From NCBI GenBank assembly GCA_004297165.1, contig SCUJ01000008.1, positions 186,001 through 250,000 on the forward strand: 64,000 bases of DNA. The letters run 5' to 3'. A program made the position numbers and the translations under genes. The notes under the pieces were generated by a model. The model did no database searches, was not told the origin of the DNA, and was given only the letters and a program-made list of their open reading frames with translations. Below, piece by piece: positions 45,066 to 53,827 of this stretch; the first letter of the stretch is position 1; every line of letters starts with the position of its first letter. This DNA is from Gammaproteobacteria bacterium (GTDB taxonomy: Bacteria > Pseudomonadota > Gammaproteobacteria > Eutrophobiales > Eutrophobiaceae).

Positions 45066-45935
45066 TTATTCGATAAACATGCGGTACAATGCGCGCCAGG
45101 GGAGGATCAATCCGGGGCGATTAACTACAGCCTTGCAGAATTCCAACATTCCTTGCTTATACAATCGTTCCTTCCCGAGAATTCTTACACGTTTAGAGTA
45201 GAATTCACACAGGGCATTCCTTCTTTCCTCATTGGTAATCACATCAGGATACTTCTCAAGGAATTTTTTAACTGTATATAAATTGGAATTCAATCTCGCC
45301 ACTGTATCCTTGGATATTTGATCGCTCGTTATTCGATAATACCCAAGCGGCTTATCCATGTAATAAAACCTGCAACACCGTGATAAGTTCAACCAGAGCG
45401 CGAAATCATCCGCTACTTTTATTGTCTCATCCATGCCTCCGATTTTTCTTACGGCCTCTGTCCTTACCATGGCGGCAGACATCCCAACAAAATTATCGAC
45501 GATTAGTTTTGCTGTTACCTGCCCGGAATAGGGTTTTATCTGGCTTCTTCCAAGTTCATTCCCCCCATCATCAATTAATATTTCATAGCCGAAAACAACA
45601 TCGCAATCGGGATGCTCTTTAAATGCAGTTAGAGACATCTCAAGTTTGTATTCTGGCCATAGATCATCTGAATCAAGGAAACACAGATATTCGCCTGATG
45701 CCTTGCTGATGCCAAGATTTCTGGCAAAATTCTGCCCCTTGTTAACCTGATAAAAATATTTGATTCGAGAGTCCTCAAAATTTCTATTGATGAATTCTCC
45801 TGTAGAATCAGTAGAACCATCGTCCACTATTATCAGTTCGTAATCTGTCCAAGTTTGTGAGAGCACACTGTCGATCGCGAACCTGATCAGGTTTCGTCTG
45901 TTATAGGTTGGTATAATGATAGAGATTGCTACCAT
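45066..45935 (-). CDS. Glycosyltransferase family 2
   Basis: The 289-residue GT-A enzyme has SIIIPTYNRRN, LIIVDDGSTDSTGEF, ARNLGISKASGEYLCFLDSDDLW (DxD in LDSDD), and GGMDETIKVADDFALWLNL. ATG at 45935 has AGGA about 8 bases upstream and gives the typical family start; the ORF is open further, to 45986. It is the first gene of the ten-gene minus-strand run (45.9 to 34.7 kb). The 219-base space to the divergent pyruvyl transferase must hold both promoters; TGGCATTGTAGTTGAT near 46059 is sigma-54-like but lacks the GC at -12. Confidence 0.9.
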   Translation of the reverse strand: MVAISIIIPTYNRRNLIRFAIDSVLSQTWTDYELIIVDDGSTDSTGEFINRNFEDSRIKYFYQVNKGQNFARNLGISKASGEYLCFLDSDDLWPEYKLEMSLTAFKEHPDCDVVFGYEILIDDGGNELGRSQIKPYSGQVTAKLIVDNFVGMSAAMVRTEAVRKIGGMDETIKVADDFALWLNLSRCCRFYYMDKPLGYYRITSDQISKDTVARLNSNLYTVKKFLEKYPDVITNEERRNALCEFYSKRVRILGKERLYKQGMLEFCKAVVNRPGLILPWRALYRMFIE

Positions 45936-46154
45936 GAGTTCCTGAGCAGATATTACACGTGTAACCAGCAAAATTGTTTCTAGCAATACTCCCTACACAA
46001 TCTTTTTAATTGCGCCTTTATGTGAATCAAAATCGAGGCAGCGACACATAAGTGTGGCATTGTAGTTGATTCGCGCGATGGTTGATGATATTTAGCTGCA
46101 TGCGCCATTTGTCAGTCTCCAATAGTATTATTAATCACGTTTCGGAGTAAAGTT

Positions 46155-47138
46155 ATGAATCAAGCTGGATGCATGTTTACCGCCGGGATCCTGGACACCA
46201 GCACCGCGAGTACGAATAGCGGCGATCAAATCATCATGGATGCCGCGGCATGCGTCATAGAGGAAGTATTCGCGCACTATAGACAATTACGGTTCTTTTC
46301 CCACGAACGCCTTTCAAGTCACAGTTTCCGCCTGCAAAAGCTGGTCGATTTCAATATCGCCTGCGGAACAAACCTACTGCATTCCCATATGGGACTGGTG
46401 AAACAATGGAACATCAGAATAGCAGACGCTTTCTTTCTAAAACCCGTGATCCTGCTGGGAGTGGGCTGGCGCAGCCAGGCCAAAAGAAAGACAGACATCT
46501 ATACTCGTTGGTTGCTCGGAAGGATCCTCTCGAGCAGATATAGCCATTCCGTCAGGGATTCCTATTCCGAGTCACGGTTGCGAGACGCCGGCTTCAATAA
46601 CGTGCTCAATACGGGTTGCCCGACAATCTGGAAGCTTGATAACAATCATTGCAATCAGATCCCAGAACGAAAAGGGAAACATGCGGTAGTGGTCCTGACT
46701 GACTACAGCCAAAGTCGCGAAAGGGACAGTAAACTCATGGAGTTTGTCCTGGAGAAGTACGAAAAAGTCTACTTCTGGGGCCAGGGAATCCATGATCGCC
46801 AGTATCTGCATACCCTTGGATATCTCCACAAGGTAGAGGAACTGCCTCCCACGCTGAAGGCATACACGGCATTACTGGCGGACAGAGACTTGTCATTGGA
46901 TTATATAGGGACTCGATTGCACGGTGGGATCCGGGCGCTCCAACATCGCCGCAGAAGCATCATTGTCGGCGTGGATCACCGGGCGAATAGCATGGCCAAA
47001 GACTTTAACTTGCCTGTGATAGACAGGTATGGCGATATTACCTTCCTGGAACAGCGTATCACAGAGGATTTCCCTACGGACATTCACCTGCCAACGGAGC
47101 AGATCAGGATTTGGTGCGAACAGTTCCAAACCACATAA
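46155..47138 (+). CDS. Polysaccharide pyruvyl transferase family protein
   Basis: The 327-residue product matches the CsaB/polysaccharide pyruvyl transferase family: TNSGDQIIMDAAACVI at the start, VILLGVGWRS, SVRDSYSESRLRDAGFNNVLNTGCPTIW, and the C-terminal YIGTRLHGGIRALQHRRRSIIVGVDHRA. It would form acidic ketal-pyruvate groups from phosphoenolpyruvate on sugars. GGAGTAAAGTT precedes the ATG. The glycosyltransferase gene follows after 7 bases. Confidence 0.88.
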   Translation: MNQAGCMFTAGILDTSTASTNSGDQIIMDAAACVIEEVFAHYRQLRFFSHERLSSHSFRLQKLVDFNIACGTNLLHSHMGLVKQWNIRIADAFFLKPVILLGVGWRSQAKRKTDIYTRWLLGRILSSRYSHSVRDSYSESRLRDAGFNNVLNTGCPTIWKLDNNHCNQIPERKGKHAVVVLTDYSQSRERDSKLMEFVLEKYEKVYFWGQGIHDRQYLHTLGYLHKVEELPPTLKAYTALLADRDLSLDYIGTRLHGGIRALQHRRRSIIVGVDHRANSMAKDFNLPVIDRYGDITFLEQRITEDFPTDIHLPTEQIRIWCEQFQTT

Positions 47139-47145
47139 AACCTGC

Positions 47146-48228
47146 ATGTCGCCTTCGTGTGAATTAAACACCAGGATTCTGGTGCTCGGATATTCCGCCA
47201 GGCTTCAGGGTGGCGTCACCAAGGTTACAGGCCACCTATTGCGGCACATGCCGGAGATGGAGTTGCATCCGTTCCTGTATGGCTACACTCCCCGGCTTTA
47301 TTCGATCTTCAGAACATTTATCAGTTTCCTTGCCTATTGCGCCCGATTAGCCTTGAATCCGGGAAGGTACGCCATAATCCATATCATCATCGGCTCACCC
47401 GGCGATGCACTCAGAACCATTCCATATATCCTTGTCGCGGCCTTAGGCAGATACAAAATCTGTCTCCAGTATCACACGAGCACGGACATCATCATGCAAG
47501 GGCTTCCAAGAAGCTTCATCCGGACGCTGGTCCTTCGTATCTGGAAACTCGTGGACACTCAAGCTTTTCTGTCCATGAGCCTGGCTAGACTGCACGGTGA
47601 CTTCGCTTGCCAGGCCACTCAAACTGTTGTCGTGATTCCCAATGCCCTGGATCGCAATTGGCACGAGACGGAGATTTTACCGGTGACAGACCGAAACCGC
47701 GATATAGTCTTTTTCGGGCGTTGGTCATGGGAAAAAGGCGTGAACGACCTGGTTAACGCCTTGGAGAAGGTAACAGTTCCTGTTGAGTGCGAGTGTTACA
47801 CAAACCCACCAAACGGTGTACACCCTGCGCACTGTCGCCTGCTACCCTGGGTGCCTGAAAGCGAGGTCTTGCGAATCATGCGTACTGCGAGAATTCTGAT
47901 CCTGCCGTCCTATGCCGAGGCCTATCCCACCGTACTTCTGGAAGCCGCAGCCTGTGGCACCCCATTCATCGCCACAGATATTGCCGGCATACCCGACATC
48001 GTGAATGAAAGCGGCGCTGGGGTACTGATCAAACCAGGTGATGTGCGCGGACTCGCGGCGGCGATTGACATGCTCATGACAGATGAGGATCTGTGGAAAA
48101 CCTTATCCAACAACGGGAAAAAATGGGTGAGTCAATTAAATACTGAATCAATCGTAGCGAAGTGGCGGAACACGTACAGGAACATGTTGAAGGGCAAGGG
48201 CAACTCGTGGACAGCCCCTCCTCCCTGA
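47146..48228 (+). CDS. Glycosyltransferase family 4
   Basis: The 360-residue GT-B enzyme has RILVLGYSARLQGGVTKVTGHLLRHM, IVFFGRWSWEKGVNDLVNAL and ILPSYAEAYPTVLLEAAACGTPFIATDIAGIPDIV (E-x7-E). ATG at 47146 is chosen; a longer ORF from 47029 lies within the pyruvyl transferase gene. No good ribosome binding site is seen, so translation may be coupled to the gene before it. It is convergent with xrtA, 6 bases between the ends. Confidence 0.88.
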   Translation: MSPSCELNTRILVLGYSARLQGGVTKVTGHLLRHMPEMELHPFLYGYTPRLYSIFRTFISFLAYCARLALNPGRYAIIHIIIGSPGDALRTIPYILVAALGRYKICLQYHTSTDIIMQGLPRSFIRTLVLRIWKLVDTQAFLSMSLARLHGDFACQATQTVVVIPNALDRNWHETEILPVTDRNRDIVFFGRWSWEKGVNDLVNALEKVTVPVECECYTNPPNGVHPAHCRLLPWVPESEVLRIMRTARILILPSYAEAYPTVLLEAAACGTPFIATDIAGIPDIVNESGAGVLIKPGDVRGLAAAIDMLMTDEDLWKTLSNNGKKWVSQLNTESIVAKWRNTYRNMLKGKGNSWTAPPP

Positions 48229-48234
48229 ACCGTT

Positions 48235-49746
48235 TCACCGGTTAGTTGCCGTGGCGAATGCACGGTCCGCGTGCTGCGCCAAACCCATAAAGACATCCCG
48301 TAAACCTTCACACGCGGTTTTACAATCCGCCTGGATGATCGTCAGGCCAGCATAGCTTCGACCAGAAAATATGGTCGCCACCTCGAGAATCTTCGCCATA
48401 TACCGGTCAGGGCTGATTCGCCCTCCGATATCGAACCAATACCAGAGCAGTTTTATATCCCCGGTTCTGATATTTATCATTTCCAATTCCTTTATGTTTA
48501 GCGTGCGCTGATGCCCCGCGACACTCACGCGCTCTTCCTTCCCCAGATGCCATACCTCCGGATCGACAAAGCTCCTGTAATAAGGCAGGTAGTTTCTGGA
48601 TGATATGTTCTTCTGATAAATAGCGGATGCCACATGGATAGTTCCCGGATCCGCTTCGTAAAGTACAGCAGAGGCATGTGCCGGCCGGTAGATTTGGTCA
48701 CCAAAATAATAAACCGATTCGTAAGGGTCCTGTGATACGGATTCGAGTTGACCATAACCTGTGAGGACCGGATCAGCCGCCAGAAATTGCCCCTGTTCCA
48801 GGGCTGAAATTCTCGCCGCCAGGGGTCCACTGCATGCGGTCAAGCAGACCAGCATCCAGACAGCCACTTGGGCGCCTGCAACCTGTGGGATTGCCTGGAC
48901 AGGCAAGTTTGCTGCGGGGTCCGGTCTTGTATATTGTCCTAAACGTGAAGTCAGAACATAGACCGGGCTGAAGATAATCAGAAACAGCACCCAACCGAAC
49001 ATTTCATGCTCCTTTATCAACCCACTCTCCATCTCCGTGTAATACCCAATCATCACCAGAAGATATACCCGAATCCAGTTTGTCAACAACCCAAGCATCA
49101 CCCCCATGAGCGCCACCAGAATACGTAAAGCAGTCCTCATCGAGGTCAGATAGGCAGAAAGCGAGGATAACGCTGTGCAGATAATCAGATACCTCAATCC
49201 CGAACAACCTGCCGCCACTACGATCGTACCCGATGACAGGGTTATTCTGTCAGCTTCGATAAAGGCGGTAATCCCGGAGAGCCGGACAAGCCCGGTTACA
49301 ACATATACAGTGAGCGATATCAGCAAGTCATTGAGGTAATCCCAGGCGGGGATCGCAAAATAAAGAAATGCCAGCGGGAACCAGAGCAGTTTAAAGATCC
49401 CGGGGCCATGTGCGAGAAACGCCACCAACAAAAGGATGAGCGGCAGCAGGAGTTGCTGCACTATCTCGATATCGATCTGAAAAGACAGGAACCACAGAAT
49501 GTTTAACAGTAATAATGGAATTGCTGCCAAATAATTTGGATTGGATGGCGAATCGAGTATTTCCTTTCTTCTCTCATATATAAGATAAAGGACAATAAGC
49601 AACACCAGGAAACCGTGTCCATAAGCCTCATCGAATTTTACCCACCGCCTGTACAGGGATGCGACTGTTTCGGAATAGGCAGCAAGGAATACAGGTACAA
49701 ACAACAACCACCCAAGCACCCTGGGATTCGAGGTAAGTATCTTCAT
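48235..49746 (-). CDS. xrtA: Exosortase A fused to an EpsI domain
   Basis: The 503-residue inner-membrane protease/transpeptidase would cut and anchor PEP-CTERM proteins. About eight membrane helices carry the catalytic triad: Cys181 (VAAGCSGLRYL), Arg226 (NWIRVY) and His247 (KEHEMFGW). After about residue 280 a periplasmic EpsI-type domain continues to the end (ESVYYFGDQIYRPA, WYWFDIGGRISPDRYMAKI). The ATG at 49746 overlaps the stop of the deacetylase gene (ATGA); a longer ORF upstream is an artefact of that gene. No PEP-CTERM substrate is encoded in this window. Confidence 0.95.
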   Translation of the reverse strand: MKILTSNPRVLGWLLFVPVFLAAYSETVASLYRRWVKFDEAYGHGFLVLLIVLYLIYERRKEILDSPSNPNYLAAIPLLLLNILWFLSFQIDIEIVQQLLLPLILLLVAFLAHGPGIFKLLWFPLAFLYFAIPAWDYLNDLLISLTVYVVTGLVRLSGITAFIEADRITLSSGTIVVAAGCSGLRYLIICTALSSLSAYLTSMRTALRILVALMGVMLGLLTNWIRVYLLVMIGYYTEMESGLIKEHEMFGWVLFLIIFSPVYVLTSRLGQYTRPDPAANLPVQAIPQVAGAQVAVWMLVCLTACSGPLAARISALEQGQFLAADPVLTGYGQLESVSQDPYESVYYFGDQIYRPAHASAVLYEADPGTIHVASAIYQKNISSRNYLPYYRSFVDPEVWHLGKEERVSVAGHQRTLNIKELEMINIRTGDIKLLWYWFDIGGRISPDRYMAKILEVATIFSGRSYAGLTIIQADCKTACEGLRDVFMGLAQHADRAFATATNR

Positions 49747-50591
49747 TCCCCAGCCATTTGCGCCAGGAACACCCGATCCATCCGATCCCAGCGAAAATCC
49801 GTCAGCAGGCTGGAAAGCCGGGTTTCCATCCGGGCCAGATTCAGGTAATGCCGAGTTCTGGTCCGGATATCCAGGGCTGCCTGCCGGGGCTGATCGGCAT
49901 CCAGTTCCCAGGGATGGAAATAGAAGACGCAAGGCTGATTTTCCACGACATTCAATCTGCGAATCAGAAATCTGGAAAACGCATAGGGGTACAGACGAAA
50001 ATACCCGCCGCCACCACACGGCAAGCGCTTGCCAAGCAGCATGCAGGTCGACACCGGGATTTCCAGGAGTTTTCCTGGATTCGTCCGATAGGCAAACCGG
50101 GCCCCATCCGGTACGCCGTAGAGATCGTGTCGGATGGGATAGATGCTGGAACTGTAACGATACCCCGCCTGCTCGAGTTCATCATGCGCCCAGTGATGTT
50201 CCCGATCGATGGAGTAGCTGGCGGCGCGGTACCCGGATACGGATATTCCACAAAGATCCTCAAGGATCCGTTTTGTCCGGATGATATCCTCCCGAAATTC
50301 CTCAGGCGACTGATTGAACACCCTGATGTGCGAATATCCATGGCTGGCGATTTCATGCCCGGCTTCCGCGATCCTTTTGATGGACCCGGCGTACCTTTCC
50401 GCGATCCAACCCAGTATAAAGAAAGTCCCCTTTACATCGCGTTCAGAAAATAGAGCGAGAATCTTGTCGATATTGCGATCCAGTCTTCTTGGCAAAGAAG
50501 ACCAACTGGTTCTTTCGATGTAATTCTCAAAGGCGGATACCTGAAAATATTCCTCCACATCGACGCTGAGGGAGTTAACGATCATATTCAT
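49743..50591 (-). CDS. XrtA-associated polysaccharide deacetylase (DUF3473 type)
   Basis: The 282-residue NodB-fold enzyme starts LSVDVEEYFQVSAFE (catalytic Asp region), has KGTFFILGWIAERY, EIASHGYSH (metal-binding His pair), SGYRAASYSID, and a DUF3473-like C-terminal part CGGGGYFRLYPYAFSRFLIRRLN, FYFHPWELDADQPR. This form is a constant member of XrtA loci. It removes acetyl groups from the polymer during or after export. Start is the first or third-residue Met. Confidence 0.94.
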   Translation of the reverse strand: MNMIVNSLSVDVEEYFQVSAFENYIERTSWSSLPRRLDRNIDKILALFSERDVKGTFFILGWIAERYAGSIKRIAEAGHEIASHGYSHIRVFNQSPEEFREDIIRTKRILEDLCGISVSGYRAASYSIDREHHWAHDELEQAGYRYSSSIYPIRHDLYGVPDGARFAYRTNPGKLLEIPVSTCMLLGKRLPCGGGGYFRLYPYAFSRFLIRRLNVVENQPCVFYFHPWELDADQPRQAALDIRTRTRHYLNLARMETRLSSLLTDFRWDRMDRVFLAQMAGE

Positions 50592-50604
50592 TCAAGGAAT
50601 TGCA

Positions 50605-51480
50605 TCACTGATTGTTCCGCGCTTGCCCTGGCTCCATCAGTTCCTCTTCATCCCCATCTCCGCCGCTCCAGTACTCGCCTTCGATGTCGATTAGGACTTC
50701 GTCGAACACACGCTCGTCGATACGATGCAGTTCTTCTATGCAGGCGTGCAGAAGCAGTCTGTCGCAAAGCAGGTTGATTTTTCTTGGCAATCCCTTGGTA
50801 TGCTGATAAATCCGCGCGAATACGGGCTGATCGAGAGAGGGGTCATCATTCCAGCCTACGATATTCAGTCTGTGCAGTATGTACTCACGGGTCTCCGCCT
50901 CGGATAACGGTCTCAAGTGATAAGTAGCGATGATCCTTTGCCTGAGCTGCTCATGGCCCCTGGATCTCAGCATGTTTCGGAATTCTTTCTGGCCGAGAAG
51001 GAAACTTTGCACCAATTGCCTGCCGTTACTCTGGAGATTTGAGAGCATGCGCAATTCCTCTAGCGATTTAGGCGTCAGATTCTGGGCCTCGTCAACCACC
51101 AGCAATACCCGTTTGCGATCCTCTGCGCTGCGCTGGAAGAATTCATTAAGATTCTGGATCAGTGAAGCCTTGTCGAGATTTCTGTATTCCACGCCGAATT
51201 CCGCCGCGGCCATGCGGAGTAGATCCGCGGGCTGGAGCTGCGAATTCACGATATGCGCGGTGATGATGTTGCTCTGATGTATGGACCTGAGCAATCTGCT
51301 TACCAAGGTGGTTTTTCCGGTGCCGACATCCCCCGTTATAATGATGAATCCCTCCCCCTGCTCGATGCCATAGCGTAGATAGGACAAGGCCCGCTTGTGC
51401 GTGGCGCTTCCGTAAAAAAATCTCGGGTCCGGATTAAGCCGGAACGGCTTCGCCTTGAATTTGAAATAGGATTGATACAT
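50605..51480 (-). CDS. XrtA-associated AAA ATPase (ExeA-like)
   Basis: The 291-residue product starts MYQSYFKFKAKPFRLNPDPRFF. Walker A GDVGTGKTT lies at residues 50-58 and Walker B VLLVVDEAQNL near 125-133; sensor and lid blocks GQKEFRNML and GLPRKINLLCDRLLLHA follow. It is the family of cytoplasmic ATPases found with PEP-CTERM/XrtA genes, whose role in secretion or assembly is not established. It lies 16 bases downstream of the outer-membrane barrel gene and 13 bases before the deacetylase gene. Confidence 0.93.
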   Translation of the reverse strand: MYQSYFKFKAKPFRLNPDPRFFYGSATHKRALSYLRYGIEQGEGFIIITGDVGTGKTTLVSRLLRSIHQSNIITAHIVNSQLQPADLLRMAAAEFGVEYRNLDKASLIQNLNEFFQRSAEDRKRVLLVVDEAQNLTPKSLEELRMLSNLQSNGRQLVQSFLLGQKEFRNMLRSRGHEQLRQRIIATYHLRPLSEAETREYILHRLNIVGWNDDPSLDQPVFARIYQHTKGLPRKINLLCDRLLLHACIEELHRIDERVFDEVLIDIEGEYWSGGDGDEEELMEPGQARNNQ

Positions 51481-51496
51481 TAGGCGTCACACCCGG

Positions 51497-52963
51497 TCAG
51501 AAAGCCTTGCTGAATCCCGCATACACGCGCGCTTCATCGTACTCGGACAGCGGTGTCGACGAGTTTCTGATCATATAGGAAATCCCGCCCTTGATTAGGA
51601 AATTTTCGCCTAAAAGATAATGGATCTCCCCGTTGGAAATCAGGTATTCCTCCCCCAGATCACTCATCGTCATGGAATCAATCCACCGGCAACTCAATTC
51701 AGTGCTGGTTTTTCTGCTGAACTCTATATTCCAGCTCAAGCCTGCTTGCCGCAGGGTTTCATTTCTGCCGCTGACCTCGTATTCCCTGTCAGTATCGGTA
51801 AATTCAAACATCACACGCTGATGATTAAGCGTAACTCCTAGAACCAGGTTCAATCGTTTTTGAATGAATACCTCGTTGGTCTGTATCGGGGCCCCCACGC
51901 TGATGTCTCCCGGCACGGCGGCATCGAGGCCCGTAACGATATTCCCCAGGGGGTCCGTGTTGCTGAAAACCTGTTGCTCCGTCAGGATGTTCCGTGTGGT
52001 TTCAGGCTCGATGGAATACCCGATGCTCAACATTAACCGGCGCATCCGGTGTGTGGCCTTTACATTCAAGTCCGTCCCGAAATACCTTCTCCCGTACAAC
52101 AGTAGCAGGGATGTTCTTACGGAAGGGTTCCATTCCACCCCGACATTCCATAGCGGTCCATCGACCTCGCTGACGCTCGAATATCTGTTCGAGTCATACC
52201 CCCCCGAGGTCACCAGGGCCAGACTCCTTCCCAGCAGATACCGGAACCGGCCGGTGACATTTTCCAGAACCACGGTGGCATCGGACTGATAATCCTGTCT
52301 GTCGCTGTTGAAGCTCAGGTCCCAGAGCAGGCGATTGAAGGCCGCGCCGTTTTTCATGGACAGGAGGTAGCGGCTTGATTCTGAATCGTCACGTTCCGTC
52401 TGGATTCCGCCGGTTGAATACTTCAGTTCCACGTCCGCTAAATTGCCAAACTGGTAGTGCACGGCCGGATCGATCGAATACCGCAGCACATTAGAGGTAT
52501 CGCCCGACAAGGTCAGGTTGTCATAACCGTTCTGGCCGCTGTTGGATATATTCTGCTGGCTGTTAGCCAGGGAAGCATCGAGAAACACCAGATCGCGCAG
52601 TAGAGTGAAACGCCCGTTGATATCCGCCAGATGAAACAACCGGTTATCATCCCTGACTGCGTAATAATTATCCTGCAGGCTGTAGTCCAGAGACAGGTCC
52701 ATCAGCCTGTTCTGCGCGGTGATGAGAAGTCCTGGAGTCGTGGTAGTGACAGCATCCCCTGTTGAATTTCCTGTCTGGGCGTTGCTGGTATAGAGTTGTT
52801 GCACCGCGATTCTTGGCGTCAGGCGGAGATCAGCGGCAGCAACTGGCACGGTTCCGGATACTCCCACGGATGCGGCCGCCAAGAAGGAGATCAGCGGAAA
52901 AGTCTTATGATGCAGCCGTTTTATTCTTGCCGTAGCTGCTGTAATAACCATATTCGCTGCCAT
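51497..52963 (-). CDS. XrtA-associated outer-membrane beta-barrel protein (TIGR03016-like)
   Basis: The 488-residue product has a signal-like segment (to about residue 44, ending VPVAAA) and then alternating polar/aromatic strands such as LDASLANSQQNIS and LVTSGGYDSNRYSS, ending in YAGFSKAF with a terminal Phe as in outer-membrane porins. It is the large barrel of the exosortase locus, probably the outer-membrane exit or anchoring pore for the polymer. The start at 52963 overlaps the kinase gene end by 59 bases; Met5 (52951) is the alternative. No clear ribosome binding site is seen for either, so it may depend on coupling. Confidence 0.85.
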   Translation of the reverse strand: MAANMVITAATARIKRLHHKTFPLISFLAAASVGVSGTVPVAAADLRLTPRIAVQQLYTSNAQTGNSTGDAVTTTTPGLLITAQNRLMDLSLDYSLQDNYYAVRDDNRLFHLADINGRFTLLRDLVFLDASLANSQQNISNSGQNGYDNLTLSGDTSNVLRYSIDPAVHYQFGNLADVELKYSTGGIQTERDDSESSRYLLSMKNGAAFNRLLWDLSFNSDRQDYQSDATVVLENVTGRFRYLLGRSLALVTSGGYDSNRYSSVSEVDGPLWNVGVEWNPSVRTSLLLLYGRRYFGTDLNVKATHRMRRLMLSIGYSIEPETTRNILTEQQVFSNTDPLGNIVTGLDAAVPGDISVGAPIQTNEVFIQKRLNLVLGVTLNHQRVMFEFTDTDREYEVSGRNETLRQAGLSWNIEFSRKTSTELSCRWIDSMTMSDLGEEYLISNGEIHYLLGENFLIKGGISYMIRNSSTPLSEYDEARVYAGFSKAF

Positions 52964-53819
52964 AGCGCTGGTTGCTTTTATTGAGAATGATGCCCAACAG
53001 TTTTTCCCGGTTTACTCTGCGCAGCGCCTCTTCCACAAAATATCGGGGAGTTTTTTCCGCCTCCACCACCATAATGATCTTGCCCGCCGATCTGGCGATT
53101 GCGGCTGTGGAGGTATCTTGCAGTAGCGGCGGCGTATCGATGATTATCAAGCGATCTCTATAGCGCTTGGATAACTCCTCCATCAGCACCTGCATGCGCT
53201 TGCTGTTGTAGAGTTCAGTCGCTCGTTCGTGAAACCTCCCACTCGGCAATACAGTAAATTTCTCGATATTGGTGTTCAGCAGCAAATCCGCAAGATCCGA
53301 TTTCTCGGAGGTAAGGTAATCGAGTAAACCAGGCCGATTAGATATATCAAATATCGTACTGGAGGTTTTTTTGTATACATCGCCGTCGATGAAGAGAACC
53401 CGGTTGTTGTATTCGTAGGCAATGCTCAACGCCAGATTGATGGACGAATACGTCTTGCCTTCCCCCGGGACAGAGCTCGTGATCACAATGATGTTACTGT
53501 TATTGACAACCTCGAACCTCTCATCCTCCGAGAGAACTTGCATCTTGATATGTCGGTATTGCTCGAATAGATGCAGATTGCTTGTTTCCGGTGTGATATA
53601 CCCAAGAGCATCCAGTTTTTTGAGATCTATGGTGATGGTATTGGATGATTTTCTTGACCGATTTTCGATACCGCCGGCTAAATCTGCTGTCATTTCGCAC
53701 TCTTCCTGGAACAGCGGAATATCCGTGCTGTGTTCAGACCCCGGTTTATCACCTGAAGTCGATACTGCGGAAGCCAGGGCGCTATCCAGTTTATCCAACG
53801 CTTTTTCGATTATGCTCAT
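52905..53819 (-). CDS. XrtA-associated bacterial tyrosine kinase (TIGR03018-like)
   Basis: The 304-residue cytoplasmic BY-kinase has Walker A VPGEGKT (117-123), Walker A' LFIDGD (142-147) and Walker B LIIIDTPP (about 214-221). The C-terminal tail holds five tyrosines (286, 290, 292, 293, 296), the autophosphorylation cluster. The chain-length protein is encoded separately upstream, so this is a split Wzc-type system. Its phosphorylation state would control polymer length and export. The last 59 bases overlap the start of the barrel gene. Confidence 0.94.
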   Translation of the reverse strand: MSIIEKALDKLDSALASAVSTSGDKPGSEHSTDIPLFQEECEMTADLAGGIENRSRKSSNTITIDLKKLDALGYITPETSNLHLFEQYRHIKMQVLSEDERFEVVNNSNIIVITSSVPGEGKTYSSINLALSIAYEYNNRVLFIDGDVYKKTSSTIFDISNRPGLLDYLTSEKSDLADLLLNTNIEKFTVLPSGRFHERATELYNSKRMQVLMEELSKRYRDRLIIIDTPPLLQDTSTAAIARSAGKIIMVVEAEKTPRYFVEEALRRVNREKLLGIILNKSNQRYGSEYGYYSSYGKNKTAAS

Positions 53820-53827
53820 GGGAATGC

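Noticed and set aside
46055-46075. Sigma-54-like element in front of the pyruvyl transferase
   Set aside because: TGGCATTGTAGTTGAT has the -24 half but GA in place of the invariant GC at -12.
49747-50019. N-terminal extension of xrtA
   Set aside because: It is an out-of-frame reading of the deacetylase gene; ATG at 49746 gives the expected exosortase start.
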